A DNA stretch of 64,000 nt. Source: Lepisosteus oculatus (lineage: Eukaryota > Chordata > Actinopteri > Semionotiformes > Lepisosteidae). The stretch lies in the NCBI RefSeq assembly GCF_040954835.1, contig NC_090718.1:14213532-14277531 (forward strand). Reading direction: 5' to 3'. Under the pieces are notes generated by a model. That model saw only the letters and a program-made list of their open reading frames with translations, had not been told where the DNA came from and did not search any database. The position numbers and the translations under genes are program-made. Shown here one piece after another: positions 1 to 10,475 of the stretch. Positions within the stretch are counted from its first letter, which is position 1; each line of letters opens with the position of its first letter.

Positions 1-339
1 GCTCACTGCCGGTATGTTCTTTATATCTCACGTTCAGTGATAGTCTTCCCAAAGCTTAGAGCAAGACTTAGTGCCAATCCCTGATTAAGTGACAATTCTG
101 CATTTTCTATAGCCCATCTTATTGACAGACTGCAGAATTTCACCATTTCACCTTAGGAGTTGAGAAGACACAAGACAAGCTGAACTTTTACATTTTACAT
201 CACAGATAGTGTGCCAGTGTGTGTCTCTCCAAAGTGTATTTTAGAACCCTTTAATCTTTGTTCACACAAACAAAGACCTTTTTCAGGAGAGGAGAATTTT
301 CTTTGAAGTGCCTGGCATTTCAGCTGAACTGGGGCATGA
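1..339. other. intergenic, no feature seen
   Basis: I see no exon, RNA gene or recognisable repeat here. The next element begins at 340. Confidence 0.5.
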
Positions 340-1087
340 AGGGGAACTGAAATGCTTTTTTTTATATTTCTGGGTTAGAAAGAATCCGCATTGATCAGTG
401 CATTTCAAACCACAATAAAAGTAAAATGTACACAGTAAAGTGTCAAACCTCCAATTTACATCACAAAACAGATTACATTTCCAGGTCTGCAGAGAGCCAC
501 ATTCTGAGATTCAGAACGAGGCAACAGAACTTCTGGTGCTGTGAAGCAGCCTTGTTACACTGTAAACAAGCAGGCTTGTGAGCACATCTCTTTCTTACTT
601 TTTTGTAATAGAATAATGTTCAATGTTTTTATTTTTTTTTTGTTTGCATTATATTTAAATGTACAGGAGTGCTGTGTGTCCATAAAAAAAATTCCCTCAG
701 GGGACAATAAAAATCTAGTCTTAATCCAATAGAAATATCGATCATGACTTCAACATGGTATTGCCCACAAATACAACTTAAAATCTGCATACGGATCATG
801 TTGGAACTTTTCTGCAGTGAAATATCTACTGCACAACCTGGACTTATCTGCTCCTCCATCGCATGGACTAGTGAGCAGGAACGGCCCCTTCACGACACCA
901 TTCTCACAAACTCTCACTCTCGCCCGTGGTGAGACCATGGTTTTGCGACAACATGGTGACTTACGGTACTTTCACGAAGTCACGATTTTGTGCTTAATTC
1001 GGAATTTGTCGGATTGACCACTACCATCATTTATTTTGTTACAGAGATGTAATAACCGGTCTGAGAGGTTGGGACTGCAGTTCCCCT
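340..1087. mobile_element. non-autonomous DNA transposon, copy 1 (TTAA-type, Kolobok-like)
   Basis: This 748 bp element has short inverted ends: AGGGGAACTG at the left and CAGTTCCCCT at the right. The flanking tetramers ATGA and TGAA look like decayed TTAA target duplications. The interior matches 4632-5273 in the same orientation over most of its length at roughly 75-80% by eye. Shared blocks include GAAAGAATCCGCA, CATTTCAAACCACAAT and GATTTTGTGCTTAATTC. No transposase frame is present. TTAA target sites together with AGGGGAAC-like ends suggest the Kolobok superfamily; that assignment is inference. Confidence 0.6.
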
Positions 1088-2189
1088 TGAAGAAGAGATT
1101 CAGCCCCTGGATGGTAGTCAGGGAGATTCTAGGCCACAGAGAAAGGGACTGGGCATGAGAAACACATGTTACAATTCTGCATTGTAGTCCTTTTGTGACA
1201 ATCCCTGCTGGGACTGTCGCTTAGCCACTCTCAGCCAAGTGTCAGACAAACGCCAAGAGGCCAGGCCTCCTGTCACAGGAAATACAGCTCTTCCAAGTTC
1301 CAAGGAGACATCACCTTCTGCAGCCCCCTGTCACATTCACCTCTGGACCGCTCTACTGGAGACTTTTAAGCACTGTTTAACCAGGTTTGAAGATGCTGCA
1401 CACCTAAAAAAAAGTATCACATTATTTTTCTTTTTGTAATCAGATATTACAAAGCCATTCCTGTCTGCATTTCCTGAAGTTGGGAGACCGACCCTTCTGC
1501 AAGACTGAAACACTATATCTCCTGTACCTCTAGTAGTGTTTTAGTTCAGATTAGTCACACACAACGACCCTGCATTACCACCGGAGAGACTAGGATCCAA
1601 ATGTTTAACAGAATTTGGAATTATGGGAACAGGTGCAAAGGTCTTGACCATAATTTCTTTATGGCTCTGCCCATTTCGGATGAAAGTTGGACCTCCTCAA
1701 GCCTGAGTCATGCAAACAGCATCAACGTGACACTTCCCTGCCGTCTCACTGTTTATTAGGGTGTAGAGATCGTCCAGCAGACGTATACAATTAAAGTTGC
1801 CTGCTCTGAACACAAAGGTTACGGCTCGTGTGTTCTCTCCGGTTCCAGCAGGGTGATGCTGCACTAACCAGATCCCCACACATGGGGGCAGTGGTCTCCC
1901 AGTCCAGCAAGCTCCATCAGTTCATAGGCAGAGAGACCTGAACCAAAGCGACAAGAGAAAATTCACAGGCTCACTGAGGTGCAGGAGGCGGAAAAGAAAC
2001 ACATCCAGAGCAGCACCTCAGAATTGCGTTAAAAACAATTTCTGTCCTGCTTATTTTGCTCAATACCTTCATCGGTGGGGAGGGGGTTATATAACCTTTG
2101 AAAACCACAATTGTATAAAAGGGGGTAAACAATTCGACCACTTAAACGACAATAATGAAGGCTAACCAGTAAAAGGCAAATCAATCAGA
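1088..2189. other. intergenic, no recognised gene
   Basis: I see no coding exon or known repeat. The only point of interest is the TATA-like motif at 2114-2125, listed separately. Confidence 0.4.
2114..2125 (+). promoter_or_regulatory. TATA-like motif TATAAAAGGGGG
   Basis: A strong TATA consensus is followed by a G run. The identical 12-mer occurs at 15554-15565. No downstream gene is recognised, so it could be a decayed retroelement promoter or chance. Confidence 0.2.
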
Positions 2190-2460
2190 AGGAGGGAGCT
2201 TGGTAATAAGAATCATAAACTACATGTGAGTAAAGCGGTGGCAATTGAAAGCAATTCACTGGGGACAACAACATCCATGAATTGGATGCTTTGTGAACGC
2301 TTGGAATACGTGGTGAGAAAAGTCTTAGTTCAACCCGCTCGGTTAACGGGTAGTCTCCCGGCCACAGGACAACGAGGCTGGAGCCCCATTCAGACAGTGA
2401 ACCCAGGGGCAGCTGCAAGGTGGAGGCGAATGTGAAGGGATGCGTATGTAGTTCAGTGTG
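2190..2460 (-). repeat. diverged dispersed repeat, inverted partner of 6440-6735
   Basis: Read on the minus strand, this segment shares an ordered series of short blocks with 6440-6735 on the plus strand. They are CGCATCCC/TTGCATCCC, CTCCACCT, GCTGCCCCTGG, a GGGGCTCCAGCCTCGT-like block, CCGAGCGGGTTGAA/CCAAGCGAGCAGAA and CATTCATGGATGTTG/CATTCTTGGCTGTTG. Overall identity is modest, perhaps 65-70%. The plus copy contains AATAAA near its 3' part, which would fit a retroelement terminal region, but the family is not identified. Confidence 0.4.
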
Positions 2461-2779
2461 GTGGTGATGGTGATTAGGTACAGCTGTGTGAGATTGATTT
2501 GTCAGTGTCATCCGTCCCCAACGTCAGTTAATAATTCTCATTCAATGAAATCAACAACACCACATGCAATCAATTGTAAAATAAGTATAGGACCGTTTTT
2601 GAAAAAATCGCATGTTAGCGTTTTGCTGGATGTTCTTGGGAGCGTGCTTCTGACTGTTACAGGAGCGAGTCTGTTGCTCTTTCGCTGGTCGGTTCACCCC
2701 CAGCTGCTCTTGGAGGGCTTCTGGGTGTGTCTCGGGAGGTTATTTTCAATCTGTTTCTTCACAGGCAGACAGCTAGAAC

Positions 2780-3440
2780 CAACGAGACACCTCCCCCTGG
2801 CCGGCCCTCCTCCGCAGAGCCGGGTAGAGAGACCTGCGCTGAAGAGGAGAAGAGAGCGCCTAGGGGCAATCAGAAACGCGAGAGCAACATCGCTAGCAGG
2901 AGTGCACGGACGACCCACGAACAAGGTGGCCCTTTTTCATTAATAGGATTCCGTTCTAAAAACTGCAGGCCTTTAGGAAACGTGGGAGACTGTTGTTATA
3001 AGCCGGAGAATGAAGCGCCTGTTTTTAGTCCCCCTGATAAAAAGGCAGCCCAACTGCGTTGCACTGATTTTATTTTTCCTTCCTACTCCAGAAACCGCAC
3101 CAGACACCGAGAACAGAAGCTTACTTAACGAATCGTGACACACAAACTTTTTTTTTTTTTGCGCGGAACAAAATCACACCACCTCTCTTCCTTGCGCTTT
3201 GCTCCCAACACCCACTCGCTGTTTTTCCGAATGTTTCAATTCCCATATGGAGTCTGCTCATCTGCAGGTTTAAAGATCTAACTTGTGTCGCCGCTCTTGG
3301 AGGAGCAGACGCAGCACCTCGAAGCGAGTCTGCCAGCCGACGCAGTAACACACTTCCGCTGGTTTGTTCCAGGGGAGGCTGCCAAGGGGGTTATTTCGGG
3401 GTGATTTCTGTCAGCTGTCCCGAACCCAGTCCCAACACAG
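2780..3440. promoter_or_regulatory. CpG-rich patch, possible promoter or unrecognised 5' exon
   Basis: CpG dinucleotides are clearly denser here (for example 2780-2930 and 3270-3370) than in surrounding AT-richer DNA. Unmethylated CpG islands usually mark vertebrate promoters. Open frames cross it on both strands (such as 2727-3128, +), but none has a recognisable domain or convincing splice context. It could serve a gene to the left of the window or a non-coding transcript. Confidence 0.3.
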
Positions 3441-4446
3441 CGCTGAGGCATTGACATCTTCTGGTGCCCTCTTCTGCTGTGTGCAAGGAGAGGGCTCTAT
3501 AGCAAAACCACTTGGGAATGCTTTTTACTTTTTTTCTTGGCGATAAATGACGTTTGTAGCACTCTCGCGCTGCCTGCGATATTGAGGACTAGTTAGGTCA
3601 CCGTGTTGGTTTTTAGAAACCTTTCCTTCTGTTTTCGTGTAACCAGTGAGTACACAAACGTACACTATCATTGCTAATTCGTAAAGCCTTTACTAGCATT
3701 AGAAAATCAGACGCTTAGAAAACAAATTCTTGGGTAATCTTTGTAATCCAGGTGCGATAACACAGCACTGGCAACGGAACTGAGCCGGTGGATATGCACA
3801 CTTACTGTACAGTTCACGTAAAGAACTCGTTGTCTGCAGCCCTGCCACCCAAACGGAACTGTTTGATGACGGATTAAAAACAATCTGTCTTCTTCACTCA
3901 TGTTCGTGGGAATACCACCTAAAGGAACGATTAGAATCGTGCTACACGAAAAAGGAGCTTTTTTTAATCTTCCCAATTAAAGAGCGATAATGTGTGGCAA
4001 AGTAGTATCTCAAAACAAAGCTTTTCCTTCCTAACCATCAACAGGGAGAGATGTAGGAGACACATCGACAGGTGCTGTTGGCACACTGACGTTATTAGAA
4101 GTACGTGTTTTCTCGAGATCTGAGTTTAATATTAAGTAATGCACAACGTCTAATTTTGCCAACATGCAATCAAGCTTCACAAAATAGCCTAGCTTCTGTT
4201 CCGTGGAACCGAAAAGTATTTTTTCTTTTGTTCTGGGAATAATGCTTCACATGAACACCTGTTTCTCTTAATGGATATCGCAGTTTGGGTTTATTTTTAT
4301 AATGAATGACGAAGGTATCCAGTGGGGGTGTTTGTTATCGAGAAAAATGAAGAGTTGATTTCTAAACAACCTGTGGTAGAACAAAACTATGTATTAGATA
4401 TAGATACAAGTCCGTATCTATGTTCCTTGAACTCTTTTAATTGACG
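3441..4446. other. intergenic, no recognised feature
   Basis: AT-rich sequence without recognisable coding potential or known repeats. Open frames such as 3707-3976 (-) look random. Confidence 0.4.
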
Positions 4447-4600
4447 ATGGATATCTCAAGTGGGTAGCTGTGTCAGCATGCGTAGGCTGCAAAGGAACAA
4501 GTAATAGGTTTATGAAGAAGGCTCCATGGCCGAAAGGTTGTTTTCTTTCTTCTTTTTTTCACTATGGAATAAACCTGTTACTTGTTCCATGGATATCTCA
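4447..4600. mobile_element. fold-back repeat copy 1 with a perfect 12 bp target duplication
   Basis: ATGGATATCTCA occurs exactly at 4447-4458 and 4589-4600 and brackets a 130 bp insert (4459-4588). The insert opens with a variant of the family head GGTAGCTGCGTCAGCATG. It then runs GGAACAAGTAATAGGTTTAT and closes with the near inverse ATAAACCTGTTACTTGTTCC, so it can fold back. Between the arms lies GAAGAAGGCTCCATGGCC plus GAAAGGTTG, the hammerhead-like core of this family, mutated here from GAAACGTTG. A long perfect duplication means a true insertion event. The family is probably a terminal repeat of a Penelope-like element (inference). Confidence 0.7.
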
Positions 4601-4631
4601 CTGCTATTTTTATCATGGTCTCGATCTTTGA

Positions 4632-5273
4632 AGGGGAATTGCAACGCTATCTTTATATTTCGGGGTTGGAAAGAATCCGCACTGATTCATTTCAAACCAC
4701 AATGAAAGTAAAATGCACACAGTAACGTGTAAAACCTCCGATTGACATTACAAAATAGACTGAATTCCCAGATATGTGCAGAGCCATATTTTGCAACTCA
4801 TATTTTACCCATATTTTGAACAAGACAACAAATGTCCCATGATGTGTGCGGTCCTATTACATTGCATTCACAAGCCTTTAAATCTCTTTAAATCCAATAG
4901 AAATATTGCTCTTGACTTTGAGATGGCTTTGCCGACAAATACTACTTGCTAACTCTGCATGCAGATTACACTGGGACACTTCTGTGAAATGTCTGCTGCA
5001 CAACCTGGACTCGTTCACTGGTAGATCGTATTACAATAGTCACTACAGTGACTAGCGAGCAGGAAGGGCCACTTCACATCGTAATCTGTGCAAACTCTTG
5101 CTCTCGCCGGTGGGGAGACCAGGAATTTGCAACAAAATGGCTACTATACGTTACTTTCATAAAGTTCATGATTTTGTGCTTAATTCAGAATTTGTCAAAC
5201 TTGACGATATGGCCAATATATTTATTTTCTTACAGAGATTTAAAAACTCAGAAATTGGGACTGCAGTTCCCCT
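4632..5273. mobile_element. non-autonomous DNA transposon, copy 2 (TTAA-type, Kolobok-like)
   Basis: This second copy of the element at 340-1087 is 642 bp long. It begins AGGGGAATTGCA after TTGA (4628-4631) and ends TGCAGTTCCCCT followed by an intact TTAA (5274-5277). The interior tracks copy 1 in the same order. There is no transposase frame. Copies differ by indels, so the insertion is old. Confidence 0.65.
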
Positions 5274-5564
5274 TTAAGTGTCTAAAGGCCTTCCTTGGAT
5301 GCTAAGGGCCTCCAGGGACTCGAGGCTTAGTATCCTTGGCCCAAGCCTTGGAAAAGATTCCAGGTTTGGAATGCAGCTTGGAGATAGTTTGTGATTTATG
5401 CTTTAATATAGCATTCATTTGACTCATCCAGTTTTTACCAGTAGAAAAAAAAATGCATATAACAGGCAACATCACTCTACATACTGTATGTAGTAGTTTT
5501 GACAAACTCAAAATTACTTACCTTTACACACTATGTGAACATTTGTATCACAATAGTTAAAATA
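5274..5564. other. intergenic, no recognised feature
   Basis: Unique-looking AT-rich spacer between the DNA element and the next fold-back repeat. Confidence 0.35.
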
Positions 5565-5770
5565 GGTAGCTGCGTCAGCATGCGTAGGCTGGAAAAAAAA
5601 CAAGAAAAGGTTTATTCCAAGCTGAGAAGAAAATAAACACAACCTTTTGGCTGTGGAGCTTTCTTGTGTGTGAAGACACATGCACACCTACACACCTGAA
5701 GAAGGCTCCACAGCTGAAACGTTGTTTCTTTTCTTCTCTTGTCGGCATGGAATAAACTTCCACTTGCTCC
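5565..5770. mobile_element. fold-back repeat copy 2 (two opposed hammerhead-like arms)
   Basis: This is the longest copy of the family. It starts GGTAGCTGCGTCAGCATG. The first arm carries the core on the minus strand (about 5660-5690, degenerate). After a CA-rich linker the second arm carries it on the plus strand: CTGAAGA at 5696-5702, stem GGCT/AGCT at 5704-5715, GAAACGTT at 5716-5723. It closes with GGAATAAAC and CTTGCTCC. Target duplications are not evident. Inverted partial terminal repeats of this kind are known for Penelope-like elements. Confidence 0.6.
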
Positions 5771-6439
5771 TTCATATTGTAGTTGCATCCATGGTGAACC
5801 CCAAGGGTGTGAGGAGCACCCCAGAGAGATAACTCCTTCCCTGTGCAGTAGACTCTGTCTAGCCACACAGGGGTGCCGGTAGCTGGGGTTCGCGTTTTAA
5901 ATACCATACACAGCACGGCATGAACTCCACTGCACTGCAGGTTCTCTTAAGGTTGTAAAAGGAGCAGGAGGAAAAAAAGAAACAGATGGTTCCATTTCAC
6001 TTTCATCTTTACAGGCCTTGGCAAGCAATCCTTTGTGTTGACTTGAGAGATCGCCTAGAAAGACGTTGAAGTAAGAGAGACGAAGCAGAGAAAAGCCTGT
6101 CCTGACCCAGACTTGTCACTGTCGAGACAGCAGCTGCCCCCGTATTAAAATTTACAGGGACTCCAGTTCTCCAGAATGCAGGTTCACAGTTTCTATGATT
6201 TATAGCTTTGTATTGTGGTCACTGCTTTGCCTTAGGGTTTTTTTTAAAGGGGTACCAATGCCTTTACCAGGAACAGAGAAAGGAAGTCTTTGAAACAAAG
6301 ATGGCTAAGGTAAAAATGTATTTTCTCACAAGATAATTATCGATTGTAGCCCTTCAGTAAATGTGGGGGAACACATATAAGGAATTGGATTAGAGTTTAT
6401 AGAACGAATGTTTGGGAGGGAGGACAACAGCCAAGTTCC
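5771..6439. other. intergenic, no recognised feature
   Basis: No exon or known repeat recognised. Confidence 0.35.
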
Positions 6440-6735
6440 ATCACCCTCAGCTAACTGTAATTTGTAATCAATCGTGACATTTCCTCACTTAAACAGTATT
6501 AATACCATTCAAGATCCCCTTCTCTCCCTCACATACATCTTTTGCATCCCAGCTCCACCTCTGCTGCTGCCCCTGGTCCGCTGGTCTCTCCTCAGTCTGC
6601 AGGGGGGTCCCAGTCTCCTCGTCTGGCCAGGGGGTCAGCCCTCAGCCAAGCGAGCAGAATTATTCCGACTTAAAACACTCAATAAACCTTTTAATACCCC
6701 TCATTCTTGGCTGTTGGCATTCCTAGTCAAATATT
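6440..6735 (+). repeat. diverged dispersed repeat, inverted partner of 2190-2460
   Basis: The shared blocks with the minus strand of 2190-2460 are listed there. This copy contains CTCAATAAACC at about 6678-6688, a poly(A)-signal-like sequence, and ends near CTTGGCTGTTGGCATTCC. It could be a decayed LTR or non-LTR end; the family is unknown to me. Confidence 0.4.
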
Positions 6736-7606
6736 AAAATAGAGAGATCATACCAAACTGGTTCATAATAAAGGAGTGCAATTCTGTTTTAGCAACCTCT
6801 GTAAAACTGCTCTAGTTATCCTATTATAAATATTTTGTTTAAACCAAAATGTTTTTGCAGTTTGTGTTCCGGTCAGCCATCTTTTATATAAGTAACTGCC
6901 GAATTGGATTTGTAAAATTTGCCTTATTAAATTTCAGAGCAAGTTCCCAAGGAAGTTAGCTTACTGCTACACAGAACGCTATGCACACAAGTCAGACGGT
7001 GGAATGTGGTTTAGGCTGTGTGTTCTCCAGTATTGCCCCTGCTTTCACTGGCTAGTGTTTTTTTTCCCCTTGCCTCCGAGAAACTTTCATTTTAACATAG
7101 CCTCTTATAGCTGTCTGAGCCCATGGAAATTGATTTCAGGCTCAGATCCGTTTCATTCTGTAAAAAAAAAAAGATAAGTAACGCCTGTTCAGCAGAGGAG
7201 TAACTTTGAAAGGCTCTTTGTTTTGCTACATACTTTGCAACTGCAACTAAAAAAAAAATCTTATGCTGGTGTGAAAAACAAACCCACAGTAATCCTACCA
7301 CCCAAAAAACTCAAAAGGTCTTTAAAGAGTCTCCTTATCTTTAATCTGGGGAAGATCATACTTAAAAAAAAAAACATGTAGGTGAAAATGTATCTAAGTT
7401 TCATCCTTGGCACATTAGCGATAGCTGTGGGTTTAAGACTGTCGCCAGGATGTCTTTAAGATCCACTCGTGTTGGATCAAGAAGCTAGAAAAAAAAAAGT
7501 GGTGGATAAAAAAAAATTCTGTGAAGAAGGTTCAGTGAAAAGGAAAAAAGTGGTTTAGAACCTTCAAAAATGAGGCTGCGTGAGATTCGAACCCGAATTC
7601 TTTCCC
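6736..7606. other. intergenic; B-box-like motif at the right edge
   Basis: Nothing recognised except GATTCGAACCC at about 7585-7595, the reverse complement of a pol III B box. It abuts the V-SINE that starts at 7607 and may belong to another decayed tRNA-derived repeat. Confidence 0.3.
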
Positions 7607-7955
7607 CCCTTCCATTTTCTATCCACTTCAGGGTCACAGGGGAGCTGAAGCCGATCCCAGCAAGCAAAAGGAGCAGGGCAGGGTACTTCTCCGGATGGCA
7701 CACCAGTCCATCACAGGACACACGCGCTCACACCAGCGTCAATTTTTCCAGAAACTTATTAACCTACCAGAATGTTTTTTGGACTGTACCATAGGAGGAA
7801 ACCACAGCACATAGAAGAAACCCACACGAAAATGGGGGAGAACTTACAAACCCAACGTACCAACACAGACAGCACCCTAGGAATTTAACCCAGGCTCCCA
7901 GTGCTACAAGGCAGCACCAGTAACCAATGTGCCACCAGGCCAACCACCAGAATTC
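7607..7955 (-). mobile_element. V-SINE (tRNA-derived), minus orientation
   Basis: On the minus strand the element reads from a tRNA-like head (TGGCACATTGGTTACTGGTG) through the conserved V-domain. That domain includes GTTCTCCCCCATTTTCGTG, GTGGGTTTC, GGTTTCCTCC and CAGTCCAAAAAACATTC. It continues into the tail GATGGACTGGTG, ACCCTGCC, GCTGGGATCGGCTTCAGC and TGGATAGAAAATGG. This is the layout of the vertebrate V-SINE superfamily (zebrafish DANA/HE1 type). It is well diverged. Confidence 0.75.
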
Positions 7956-8496
7956 TTCGCAAATAAAATACTGATCCGCAGTTTCCAATCTCTTGCAGGG
8001 CTGCTCTAATCTGCGTTGTGAACAACCCTCAGGTCTCCATACTACATCTCTGTAAGGGCTTCAGGAAAGTCCACTGACTCGGGCCCGTCCCTCAGAACAG
8101 CCACCCACAGGCAGGACCCGCGGAGAAAGAACTTGACTGGCTTTTAAACATCAAAGAGTTCACCCCGCTGCCCTCTTGCGAGGTTTTTTTTTTTTAAATT
8201 CTGCTGTTGCCTTTTGAAAGCAAAGCTTCTGAAATATTGCTTTCTGTTTTCCAGGCTGAGACGAGGTGCTGTCTCGGTCGCTCGGAGGGACCGAGGTGAA
8301 CGGGTGGACCCGGATGGGACAGCGCTGGGGGGGAGTCCGTGTGCTTTGGACACAGAATAAAGAGCCTGGGACAGAGATGGGTCAATTGCTGAGCTCAGCT
8401 GCTGCATTGACCAACCCTACTTAGGACACTGTTGGTCAGTTCAACATAGTTTTCCCCCAAACACAGTAGCAGCTTTGTTTGTCCACTCGGTGCATT
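7956..8496. other. intergenic, no recognised feature
   Basis: A modestly CpG-containing patch lies around 8260-8340. No exon is recognised. Confidence 0.35.
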
Positions 8497-8611
8497 GTGT
8501 CTACTTGCGAGCATTTGTGAAAAGGTAAAAGCAATGAGGTGTTGAAGGGTGGTGACCTCCTTGCAGGAGACCACCAGCTACCCCAAAGCACAAGTGGACT
8601 GAGTCAGAGGT
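8497..8611 (-). repeat. inverted duplication arm, partner of 11728-11824
   Basis: The reverse complement of 11728-11824 aligns here with roughly 90% identity. The alignment covers GAGCATTTGTGAAAAGGTAA and CTACCCCAAAGCACAAGTGG plus the adjoining ACTGAGTCAGAGGT. This arm has an extra 18 or so bases near 8532-8549. I do not recognise the family. Confidence 0.6.
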
Positions 8612-9149
8612 TTTCACCTTGTACAGCACTTGATTATCAACCATTAAAACAATCCTTTCAAAAAGTTGAAGTTAACCAGCCCAGCTTGTAAAAGGAGCTT
8701 ACAGAACCAAAGAATTAGTGGGAACACATGCATGCACACACCCATGAATTTGTATCTTCCAGTCTTTGTGAAGCCACACCGAAAAACCCCTTTGCATGGT
8801 TAAAACAATCTGCTTCTGCTTCATGACCTGGCTGTTGACGACAGCACCTAGGAGGAGACAGAATGACCTGCTGGACAGGGCGCTGCTTTCCAGCTTCACT
8901 TCTGCTCATCTCTAGGTGTCTTTTAACTCTGGATTCTCGCAAATAAAGCTGTATCTTTGAGGACCAGCCCGCTGAGTCATTTTTCTGAAAGTGCTCGAAA
9001 GGACAAGAAAGAGCGCACTCTTATTCAGACATCTTTGTCACATACAGCTCAGGAAGCAACATCAGCTGTTCACTGCAGTAACAATGTGTGGGAAACGGTT
9101 ATACAGGGTGAAAAACACACCTGTATTGTGCACCAGTTGTATAGAAGGG
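8612..9149. other. intergenic, no recognised feature
   Basis: No exon or familiar repeat recognised. Confidence 0.35.
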
Positions 9150-9352
9150 TGTTTGTCCTGTCCAAATTTTCCCCTGCCCTTTACCAATCATGGCCTAATA
9201 ATCCCAATCTATGAACTGTCTTCATCACTCTGTTCTCCACCCCACTGAGAGCTGGTGTGTGGAGAGAGTCCCCATTGCCTCTAAAGCACTTCAGGTGGAG
9301 TATCCAGAAAAGTGCTATATAACTGTAAGGAATTATTATATTATTCATAATA
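9150..9352 (+). mobile_element. SINE3 (5S-derived) fragment A, plus
   Basis: This is the 3' half of the SINE family described at 58432-58976. It shows ACCAATCATGGCC, AGAGCTGGTGTGTGG, CCAGAAAAGTGCTATATAAC, TGTAAGGAATTATT and an AT-rich tail. The 5S head is missing (5' truncated). Confidence 0.8.
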
Positions 9353-9621
9353 AAAGCGAATTAATGAATTGACTTAGTACTTATGGTAACAAGGCTGGTG
9401 GCAGCTCCGTTAACAGTAATGAACTGTCTGAAATTAAAATACGCCTTTCTCCACAGTTCCTGTTTGGATGACCGTAAAAGAAGCTCTGGTTTCCCTCGAC
9501 ACAGGTGTGCACGTCATGATTGAGCCGTTTGAAAAATAGCCAGGTGCTTGAACTGCACCGGAAGGTTGTAGCAGCTGTTGCTGCTTCCCATAAACAAAAA
9601 ACAGCAGAGGTAGTTGAAGCA
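9353..9621. other. intergenic spacer
   Basis: Nothing recognised between the SINE and the next fold-back repeat. Confidence 0.3.
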
Positions 9622-9737
9622 GGTAGCTGCGTCATCATGCGTAGGCTGCAAAGGAACGAGTAAACGTTTATTCCAGGCTGAAAAGAGAAGAAAAGAAACA
9701 CAACGTTTCGGCTGTGGAGCCTTCTTCAGGTGTGAGG
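9622..9737 (-). mobile_element. fold-back repeat copy 3 (single arm, best hammerhead-like core)
   Basis: The copy starts GGTAGCTGCGTCATCATG and keeps one arm only. On the minus strand the core reads ACAC (9733-9730), CTGAAGA (9729-9723), an extra A, GGCT-CCAC-AGCC (9721-9710), GAAA (9709-9706), CGTT, GTGT (9701-9698). ACAC and GTGT could pair as stem I, GGCT/AGCC as stem II, and ACGT is self-complementary as a dimeric stem III. Confidence 0.6.
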
Positions 9738-10309
9738 TAAACAGCCGAGTCCCCGACCTCCAGCTCTCCTGCAACGAGACGCCACCGCTTCTGTTGGCTC
9801 ATTAAATCCCAGTACAAAATTGCGGCGCTGACGAAACTTTCGTTTGTATTTTACATTTTAAACACTTCTATAGTAAATTAATGCAGTGAACGGATATAGA
9901 CATCGAATCATTTTAAAACAATGGGGATTTAAAGCTAATGGAGATTCTCAATTGAATTTGACGCTGAAAAGAAAACTGTCAGAAGTATGAAGTATTAAGC
10001 CACAACTGTCCATATAACATAACAGATGCGCAAGGTGACCCGTGATCAAATCCACCAAAATGTTAGCACAAACCAGCTTATGTCTATTTTAGTGCTTTCG
10101 AACACTAAACGCTCTAGATGTTTACTATTTGCATTACTGAAACTAAACGTGTCTTAATTCCGCCGTATATAACCACTCCCACGGGTGTATGACCTGGCAG
10201 TTTAACAGATTAGCCCCGATCTCCTGCCGATGACCGTCCGAAAACACTACAGAGCTGAGGAGCGTCGATATAAGGCAACGTTTTTCTAAGCTATCCTTAG
10301 GTATTATTT
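9738..10309. other. intergenic, no recognised feature
   Basis: No exon or known repeat recognised. Confidence 0.35.
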
Positions 10310-10475
10310 CCTTAACTGTAATGCTATAAACCAACAATGAATACACTTTAATTTGACAAATTCTTCTTGGAGATTGCATCATTGCATTTTAACACTGGAA
10401 AACTATGAGAGGAAGAAGGTTACATGTTTTTTTTATTTTGTCTGCCTAGATAACTTAAATACATTCAAAGGCCTT
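10310..10475 (+). repeat. unnamed dispersed repeat, copy 1 of 3
   Basis: This contains ACTGTAATGCTATAAACC, AACAATGAATACACTTTAAT, CATTTTAACACTGGAAAACT and, further right, ACATTCAAAGGCCTT. The same order is found at 11850-11982 and 14573-14665. I do not recognise the family. Confidence 0.55.

Noticed and set aside
2458..3128. Overlapping 161- and 133-codon frames in the CpG-rich patch
   Set aside because: Two overlapping frames with neither showing a known domain or clear splice sites. The region is better explained as CpG-rich regulatory DNA.
7585..7595. GATTCGAACCC as a possible tRNA gene
   Set aside because: Only the B-box core is present. No acceptor, D or anticodon arms can be drawn, and it abuts a tRNA-derived SINE.
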